A stretch of DNA of 18,025 bases, taken from Candidatus Falkowiibacteriota bacterium (GTDB lineage: Bacteria > Patescibacteriota > Patescibacteriia > Patescibacteriales > WJLG01). The position numbers were made by a program, and so were the translations under genes. This document shows positions 7,503 through 12,068 of the stretch, in pieces. The stretch covers positions 1 through 18,025 of the forward strand of contig WJLG01000005.1 in the NCBI GenBank assembly GCA_014728685.1, written 5' to 3'. How positions within the stretch are numbered: the first letter of the stretch is position 1; each line of letters opens with the position of its first letter. The notes under the pieces were generated by a model. That model was not told where the DNA came from. It saw only the letters and a list, made by a program, of their open reading frames with translations, and did not search any database.

Positions 7503-7773
7503 GGAGGGGTGTTCTTTAAAACTGTCCGGAATGAAAGAGAAAGGAGAGCAATTTTTCATTTCGGCAAACCCTTACTTTCAAATCTATAAAAAGAAAGTGA
7601 GGCCGAAAATGTTGGTATTTATCGCAGGATCCGCACAAGAAGGGAGGTGATCCGGCTTTAACCCCCGCATACCCCAAGGGTATGATGCCAAAGTCATGGC
7701 ATTTGTGGAAGAAGGCCTCTTAATAGATGATCAAAGAGACCTTCGCCATACCACAGCGGGGTCTTTTATTTTA
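7478..7773 (+). ncRNA. Candidate structured RNA / leader between the 6921 gene and cysS
   Basis: No credible ORF fills 7503-7822, but the sequence is packed with paired elements. H1: CCTCCC 7487-7492 with GGGAGG 7502-7507. H2: a long hairpin CATTTCGGC 7557-7565 with 7602-7611 (one bulged A), stacked through a bulge on CTTACTTTC 7571-7579 with 7593-7601. H3: GCAGGATC 7624-7631 with GATCCGGC 7649-7656 (one A-G mismatch), whose 17-nt loop displays AAGGGAGGT. H4: CATACCC 7668-7674 with GGGTATG 7678-7684. H5: ATGCCA 7685-7690 with TGGCAT 7697-7702. The 3' end has two competing folds, the second an intrinsic terminator. I compared it by eye with T-box, tmRNA, RNase P, SRP and GEMM consensus features and none fits. 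It may be a free-standing sRNA or a cis-acting cysS leader; cysS seems to have its own promoter after the terminator, which favours the former. Confidence 0.5.
7734..7773 (+). terminator. Intrinsic terminator of the structured RNA, ahead of cysS
   Basis: AAGAGACC (7734-7741) pairs with GGTCTTTT (7760-7767, one G-U), continued by CGC 7744-7746 with GCG 7756-7758 around a nine-base loop. The tract TTTTATTTTA (7764-7773) follows. The 5' arm can instead pair upstream (see findings), so the hairpin may be conditional. Confidence 0.65.
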
Positions 7774-7793
7774 GGCACAAGTTTATTTGCCTA
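7772..7793 (+). repeat. Short inverted repeat overlapping the predicted cysS -35
   Basis: TAGGCA (7772-7777) and TGCCTA (7788-7793) form a perfect inverted repeat around a ten-base spacer. The right arm overlaps the predicted cysS -35 hexamer TTGCCT, so an operator is possible. It could also be a weak second hairpin after the terminator. Confidence 0.35.
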
Positions 7794-7815
7794 ATTTTAA
7801 ATACTTGGTTATTAT
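7787..7815 (+). promoter_or_regulatory. Predicted cysS promoter, leaderless spacing
   Basis: TTGCCT (7787-7792), a 17-base spacer and TATTAT (7810-7815) match sigma-70 hexamers at 4/6 and 5/6. The ATG at 7823 lies seven bases after the -10, so the mRNA would begin at or beside the start codon. There is no Shine-Dalgarno sequence in front of the gene. Confidence 0.5.
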
Positions 7816-7822
7816 TAAATAT

Positions 7823-9226
7823 ATGGAAAAGATATCTATATTCAATACATTGGGACGAGAAAAGCAGGAATTCAAGCCCATCAAGAAGGGTTGGGTTTTG
7901 TTTTATCATTGCGGGCCGACGGTTTACTGGACCCAGCATATCGGCAATTTGCGCGGGATGTTTTGCGGAGATATCGTCCGCCGAACTTTTGAATACAACG
8001 GCTACAAGGTCAAGCACGTGCGCAATTATACTGATGTCGGGCATCTGACCTCAGACAGTGATGAAGGCGAGGATAAGATGGAAAAAGGCGCTAAGAGAGA
8101 AGGCTTGAGTCCGGCTGAGATCGCAGACAAGTACATCAAGATCTTTGAGGAAGATACTCATGCTCTTAATCTGCTTGAACCGCATAAAAAACCCAAAGCC
8201 ACCGAATACGTAAAAGAGATGCAGAAGATGGTAAAAGATCTTTTAAAGAAAGATTTTGCTTATCAAACAGAATTAGCGATTTATTTTGATGTGTCCAAAG
8301 CCAAGGACTATACCAAACTTTCCGGGCAGAAATTAGAAGAGAATATATCTGGCGCCGGTAAAGGCGAAGTGGAGGATCCGGGCAAGAAAAGCCCTCATGA
8401 TTTCGCTATTTGGTTTTTCAAAAAAGGCGCGCATGCCAATGCTATCCAGACTTGGGATTTTCCCGGATTCGGCCAAGGTTTTCCGGGCTGGCATATGGAA
8501 TGTTCCGCTATGAGCAAGAAGCTTTTGGGTGATACGATCGATGTTCATATGGGCGGGATCGAGCATATTCCGGTCCATCACACCAATGAGATCGCCCAGT
8601 CAGAGGCAGCCACCGGCAAGAAGTACGTGAATTACTGGCTTCACAACGAACATCTTTTGGTAAATGACCGCAAGATGGCTAAGAGCGAAGGCACGGGCTA
8701 CAGTCTGGCTGAGGTGAAGGAAAAAGGCTTTGATCCTTTGACTTTGCGTTATTTTTTCTTAGGCGCGCATTATCGAAGCAAGCAGAATTTTACCTGGGAG
8801 GCTTTGGAAGCCGCTCAAAACGGACTTAAAAATATTTATAATAAAGTGCGCGAATTGGGAGGATATTCAAGTGGTATTGTAAACACGGAGTATAAAGATA
8901 AGTTTTTAAAAGCCATAAATGATGATTTTAATACGCCTAGGGCAACAGCTGTATTTTTGAATGTTTTAACTTGGGCTGGCTTAAAGCCGGAAGATAAATT
9001 AGCTACTATTTTGGATTTTGATAGAGTATTTGGGCTTGATATTAAAAAACAGCTTACAAAGAGCAAAGAGAAGATATCGGATGATGTCCAAGAATTGATC
9101 GATAAAAGAAAAAAGGCCAGGGAGAATAAGAATTGGGAAGAGTCAGATCATTTAAGGAAAGAGCTGGAAAACTTAGGTTATACAGTTGAGGACGGCAAAG
9201 AAGGAATGAAGGTCTATAAACAGTAA
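7823..9226 (+). CDS. cysS: Cysteinyl-tRNA synthetase
   Basis: This 467-residue class I synthetase charges tRNA-Cys with cysteine using ATP. Visible marks: CGPTVY (C30) followed by the HIGN signature (H39-N42); the central WHMECSAM (C227) and HHTNEIAQSEA (H252, E256), which with C30 complete the usual zinc site; the KMAKS loop (residues 284-288) for ATP; then a C-terminal helical anticodon-binding region ending in LRKELENLGYTVEDGKEG. Length matches bacterial CysRS (about 460). The usual HIGG.DL.FPHHENE segment here reads HMGGIEHIPVHHTNE, a divergent form. An upstream in-frame TTG at 7787 would add 12 residues, but it lies in the promoter, so the ATG at 7823 is preferred. The 3' third (about 8860-9060) switches to a more AT-rich codon choice than the rest of the gene. 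Confidence 0.97.
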   Translation: MEKISIFNTLGREKQEFKPIKKGWVLFYHCGPTVYWTQHIGNLRGMFCGDIVRRTFEYNGYKVKHVRNYTDVGHLTSDSDEGEDKMEKGAKREGLSPAEIADKYIKIFEEDTHALNLLEPHKKPKATEYVKEMQKMVKDLLKKDFAYQTELAIYFDVSKAKDYTKLSGQKLEENISGAGKGEVEDPGKKSPHDFAIWFFKKGAHANAIQTWDFPGFGQGFPGWHMECSAMSKKLLGDTIDVHMGGIEHIPVHHTNEIAQSEAATGKKYVNYWLHNEHLLVNDRKMAKSEGTGYSLAEVKEKGFDPLTLRYFFLGAHYRSKQNFTWEALEAAQNGLKNIYNKVRELGGYSSGIVNTEYKDKFLKAINDDFNTPRATAVFLNVLTWAGLKPEDKLATILDFDRVFGLDIKKQLTKSKEKISDDVQELIDKRKKARENKNWEESDHLRKELENLGYTVEDGKEGMKVYKQ

Positions 9227-9241
9227 AAAATTAGTTAAAAT

Positions 9242-9427
9242 ATGAAAAACAAAGTTGACTACCGACAGCTGTTTACTTTAGGTATAGTTTTTCTAGGCCT
9301 GGGTTCGGCCTACTTGGCGATTGAAAAGATGAGATTTCTCGGGCCGGTTTTTATGTGTGCCGGCGGCGTCTTGATGTTGATCTCAGGCAAGCACAAAGAT
9401 GAATGGAAAGATGATGACAAAAAATAA
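9242..9427 (+). CDS. Small two-TM membrane protein between cysS and dus
   Basis: This 61-residue protein is of unknown function. Two hydrophobic segments (about residues 10-28 and 32-48, with LGPVFMCAGGVLMLI in the second) are followed by a hydrophilic tail KHKDEWKDDDKK. It starts 15 bases after the cysS stop and its 3' end overlaps the beginning of the next gene, so all three are probably co-transcribed. No motif suggests a function. Compact size and operon placement support a real gene, but homology support is not available to me. Confidence 0.55.
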   Translation: MKNKVDYRQLFTLGIVFLGLGSAYLAIEKMRFLGPVFMCAGGVLMLISGKHKDEWKDDDKK

Positions 9428-10352
9428 TTTTTGGACAAGATCGAAAAAGCCTATTATCGCTTTGGCGCCTATGGCGGACATCACTGATGCTCCGTTTCGT
9501 TATTTATGCGAAAGCTTCGGTGCTGATGTTATCTATAACGAGATGGTGAATGTGGATGCCATTTGTTTTCGCAATGAGAAAACTTTGGCGATGCTCAAGC
9601 GCTATAAGAGTAAAAAGCCTTTTGTGGTTCAGCTTTTCGGCAATAAGCCGGAGAATTTTTCCAAAGCGGTCAAGATAATAGAAAAAGAATGTGCACCCGA
9701 CGGATATGATATTAATTTCGGCTGCCCGGCGCCCAAGGTGCTCAAAAATAAATGCGGTGCTGAGCTTTTTCAGGATCTTGATCTATCGCGAGCGGTCATA
9801 TCGGCTGTGATCGGCGCTACCAAGAAGCCGGTTTCGGTCAAGACCAGGATTAAGGCGGGCAAAGTTGATATCCTTGCTTGGCTTGAACATATGAAGGATC
9901 TGCCCATAACCGCTATCATGGTGCATGCGCGCAAGCTGTCGCAAGGGCTTTCCGGACCCATAGACTTAAAAACTCTCAAAGAAGTGAAAAAGAAATTCAA
10001 GGGTATTGTCTTGGGTAATGGGGGAATAGCTGATTGCCAGGACGCGCAAGATATGATCAAGAAGACCGGCGTGGACGGAATCGGCATAGCCCAAGGGTGC
10101 TTGGGTAAGCCGTGGCTATTTAAAGAATTAAAAAAGAAAAGAGAAAAAAGAAAAGATGAAAAAGAGGTCTTCAAGATCATCCTAAAACATGCGAGGATCC
10201 ATAAGAAGCTATATGGGGATAATATGATGCCGATGAGAAAACATTTGTGCTGGTACGTGAACGGCCTTTCCGGAGCCAAAGAACTAAGAAAGAAACTGGT
10301 CGAAGTAAATACTTATAAAGATATTGAGAGAGCTTTGAAAAAAGCCAGATAG
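9399..10352 (+). CDS. dus: tRNA-dihydrouridine synthase (Dus family)
   Basis: This 317-residue (beta/alpha)8 FMN enzyme reduces uridine to dihydrouridine in tRNA D-loops. Motifs in order: LAPMADITDAPFR (residue ~22 on), the FMN-binding start of the barrel; YNEMV; VQLFGNKPENF; DINFGCPAPKV with the catalytic proton-donor Cys (C109); PVSVKTRIK; MVHARKLSQGLSGP; VLGNGGI; and GIAQGCLGKPWLF near residue 230, the phosphate-binding end. In the last motif the usual Arg (GRG/ARG) is Gln. The first ATG (9399) overlaps the upstream mini-gene by 29 bases. ATGs at 9411 and 9414 are alternatives (9414 gives MTKNNFW and a 14-base overlap) and may be the true start. The subfamily (A, B or C) cannot be fixed by eye; it resembles DusB-like bacterial forms most. 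Confidence 0.93.
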   Translation: MNGKMMTKNNFWTRSKKPIIALAPMADITDAPFRYLCESFGADVIYNEMVNVDAICFRNEKTLAMLKRYKSKKPFVVQLFGNKPENFSKAVKIIEKECAPDGYDINFGCPAPKVLKNKCGAELFQDLDLSRAVISAVIGATKKPVSVKTRIKAGKVDILAWLEHMKDLPITAIMVHARKLSQGLSGPIDLKTLKEVKKKFKGIVLGNGGIADCQDAQDMIKKTGVDGIGIAQGCLGKPWLFKELKKKREKRKDEKEVFKIILKHARIHKKLYGDNMMPMRKHLCWYVNGLSGAKELRKKLVEVNTYKDIERALKKAR

Positions 10353-10389
10353 ATTAAATACGTAATTAAATACGTATTTAATTACGTAT
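10353..10389. repeat. 32-bp perfect palindrome built from 12-bp units
   Basis: From 10353 two tandem copies of ATTAAATACGTA (10353-10364, 10365-10376) are followed by an inverted copy. Bases 10358-10389 form a perfect 32-bp palindrome centred between 10373 and 10374 with no spacer. It starts one base after the dus stop codon. A second, 14-bp palindrome (TATATTTAAATATA, 10406-10419) lies 16 bases further on. Function unknown. Confidence 0.9.
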
Positions 10390-10438
10390 AAAGACATTTT
10401 TTCAATATATTTAAATATACATTTTAATATACATTAAA

Positions 10439-10460
10439 AAATCCGCCAGAAGGCGGATTT
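10439..10460. terminator. Intrinsic terminator between dus and corA, strongest for the minus strand
   Basis: AAATCCGCC (10439-10447) pairs perfectly with GGCGGATTT (10452-10460) around an AGAA loop. On the minus strand the stem is followed by a TTTTTT run, which suits termination of corA. On the plus strand the downstream sequence is only moderately T-rich. Confidence 0.82.
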
Positions 10461-10481
10461 AATTTATCATTTATCATTCGG

Positions 10482-11456
10482 CTACAGCCATTTTTTCTTA
10501 GCAAAGAAAAATAACATAGCTAATGTGGCTATGCCCATTAGGCCGATTATGATCCAGAAGCCGTTTTCCGTTTGTGTGAAAGGCATGCCATTGGTGGTAT
10601 TCATGCCGAACAGGGCGGCGAACAAGGTTAGCGGGAAGACTATTACGGAAAATACGGTCAAAGTCTTCATTACATTATTGATGCTGTAATTCAAGAGTGA
10701 TTCATTAGTATCGTGCAAGGCATCGATGGTTTCCTTTTGTGTTTCCGAATATTCCCAGATCCTTTTGGTATGCTCTATCAATTCATAATAATATCTTTTA
10801 AGCTTATTGCTGGCTACGATGCTTGAGCGCATTTCGGTCAGCCTTTTTAGGATATTCTTATGGTTCTGGATGATCTTTCGGATATTGATCACATTTCGGC
10901 GCAAAGACAGGATTCTAGAAACCGCTTTCTTTTGATTGTGTGAGAAGATCATGCTTTCTATGTCATCGATCTCGGCGCTATTTTTGTCCAAGAGTTCATA
11001 GCAGGAGCCGATCAGCTTGGAAAGGATCTCATAAAGTAAAATGGCCGATGATTCCAGTTCGTAGGAGATCAAACCGTCTTCTTCCTTTTTCGAAGCATTG
11101 AAAAAATCATTCAAAGCTCTGACCTGATTATTGTGCAAAGTGATAAGAAAGCCATGTCCGACAAAAAAATCGATCTCGGCCGCAATGATCTCGTTATCAC
11201 GATAGACCGGGAAATGGATGATCATGAAGAAGTAATCCTTGTTCTTTCTTATCTCCGGCCTTTGGGCGATCGCCTTGGCTGATGAAGCTTGCAGTTCGGA
11301 AAGATTGAAATCATATTTCTTTTTCTTGCGTAAATATTCTATTTCCGGTTTGCCGGGATTGGTGATATTGGTCCAGAGTATTTTGCTTCTTGGACTTTTC
11401 GGATTGTTTATCTCGACTTGGTGTATCTTTTCCGATATTTTTTTGAATTTTGCCAT
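10482..11456 (-). CDS. corA: CorA-family divalent cation transporter
   Basis: This 324-residue protein has the CorA architecture. An N-terminal cytoplasmic alpha/beta domain (about residues 1-150) is followed by long helices rich in charged residues (about 150-260) and two C-terminal TM helices. TM1 (about 265-284) ends in the signature GMN (residues 284-286), here as LFGMN. A short extracytoplasmic loop (TTNGMPFTQTENG) leads to TM2 (about 300-318) and the basic end KKKWL. In the family it assembles as a homopentamer that moves Mg2+ (or Co2+/Ni2+) inward down its gradient. The usual MPEL after GMN is replaced by GMPFT. The gene has a strong Shine-Dalgarno (AGGAGG) three bases before ATG and its own extended -10 promoter. 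It is transcribed alone, divergently from the 11558 operon. Confidence 0.93.
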   Translation of the reverse strand: MAKFKKISEKIHQVEINNPKSPRSKILWTNITNPGKPEIEYLRKKKKYDFNLSELQASSAKAIAQRPEIRKNKDYFFMIIHFPVYRDNEIIAAEIDFFVGHGFLITLHNNQVRALNDFFNASKKEEDGLISYELESSAILLYEILSKLIGSCYELLDKNSAEIDDIESMIFSHNQKKAVSRILSLRRNVINIRKIIQNHKNILKRLTEMRSSIVASNKLKRYYYELIEHTKRIWEYSETQKETIDALHDTNESLLNYSINNVMKTLTVFSVIVFPLTLFAALFGMNTTNGMPFTQTENGFWIIIGLMGIATLAMLFFFAKKKWL

Positions 11457-11459
11457 ATT

Positions 11460-11495
11460 CCTCCTTTAGGATTTTTTATTACTTATATTATAACA
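11460..11495 (-). promoter_or_regulatory. corA promoter and ribosome binding site
   Basis: On the minus strand TGTTATAAT (-10 hexamer 11487-11492, TGn 11493-11495) is an extended -10. It is followed by a leader of about 24 bases with AAGGAGG (AGGAGG 11460-11465) just before the ATG. Among the promoters recognised here this is the one with a clear leader and ribosome binding site. Confidence 0.72.
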
Positions 11496-11542
11496 TAAGC
11501 TGATTTTTTTTAAAATGAATATTTAGCATAAGCCGTATTTTG

Positions 11543-11551
11543 TGGTATAAT
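11543..11551 (+). promoter_or_regulatory. Extended -10 promoter of the 11558 operon, leaderless spacing
   Basis: TTGTGGTATAAT ends at 11551 and the ATG begins at 11558, six bases later. A TTTAGC lies 18 bases before the hexamer. The arrangement is nearly identical to the promoter before 6921. Confidence 0.72.
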
Positions 11552-11557
11552 TCTAAT

Positions 11558-12067
11558 ATGACTGACGAAGAAAAAATAGAACGGCCTTCTTTGGAAAAGC
11601 CGGATATTAATATTGAAAAACCGCAAGAGGCAAAGGAAAAAAAAGACTTTGATGAAAAGCCTGATTTGCAAGTGGAGCAGGCGCCGGAGTCGGATCAAGA
11701 AAAGATATCTGAAGCGAAAAAGGAGGTAAGCGAGGAGGTTGATCGATCAGCAGGCCAGGCGCAAGCAGTCGGCCAGGTTCCGGCAGTTAGTAAAGAAGCC
11801 AGAGCTAAGAAATTGGAATCGATAATGGCCGACGGGCTTGAGGACATATATATGAATTTAGATCCCGCCAAGCAGGCGGAATTTAAGCAAGCGGGCGAGG
11901 AAACAGCTCGGAAGATAAACGATCTCTTGGATAAAGCCAAAGTCAATATCAAGAAAGTCCTCGACCTTTTGAAGAAATGGCTTTCGATTTTGCCCGGAGT
12001 GAATAAATTCTTCATCGAACAGGAGGCCAAGCTTAGGGCCGATAAGATCACCAAGGTCAAAGAGTGA
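11558..12067 (+). CDS. Acidic, low-complexity unknown protein encoded ahead of the TraG-like ATPase
   Basis: This 169-residue protein is not recognised. Residues 1-70 are highly charged and Pro/Glu/Lys-rich (MTDEEKIERPSLEKPDINIE), probably disordered. An Ala/Gln/Val linker follows. The C-terminal half (about 85-169) looks helical: LDPAKQAEFKQAGEETARKI and KVLDLLKKWLSILPGVNKFF, with an amphipathic or weakly hydrophobic helix near residues 138-155. There is no signal peptide. The frame is open from 11540, but the promoter hexamer lies inside that extension, so ATG 11558 is chosen. Its TGA (12065-12067) is one base before the next ATG, so translation is likely coupled to the ATPase, and a partner or adaptor role is a reasonable inference. 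Confidence 0.75.
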   Translation: MTDEEKIERPSLEKPDINIEKPQEAKEKKDFDEKPDLQVEQAPESDQEKISEAKKEVSEEVDRSAGQAQAVGQVPAVSKEARAKKLESIMADGLEDIYMNLDPAKQAEFKQAGEETARKINDLLDKAKVNIKKVLDLLKKWLSILPGVNKFFIEQEAKLRADKITKVKE

Positions 12068-12068
12068 T

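Noticed and set aside
7555..7612. GGCAAACC near a hairpin, recalling the GEMM-I (c-di-GMP) riboswitch
   Set aside because: The following GGGACGCAAAGCC and the tetraloop-receptor helix of GEMM are absent; only a short string matches.
7682..7723. 13-codon leader peptide ORF MMPKSWHLWKKAS
   Set aside because: Its ATG lies in the arm of a stable hairpin, 29 bases from the only SD-like sequence, and it has no Cys codons to explain control of cysS. Kept only as an alternative within a finding.
7734..7767. T-box leader for cysS
   Set aside because: A tRNA synthetase gene with a preceding terminator suggested it, but no GGTGGNACCGCG T-box sequence is present and cysS seems to have its own promoter after the terminator.
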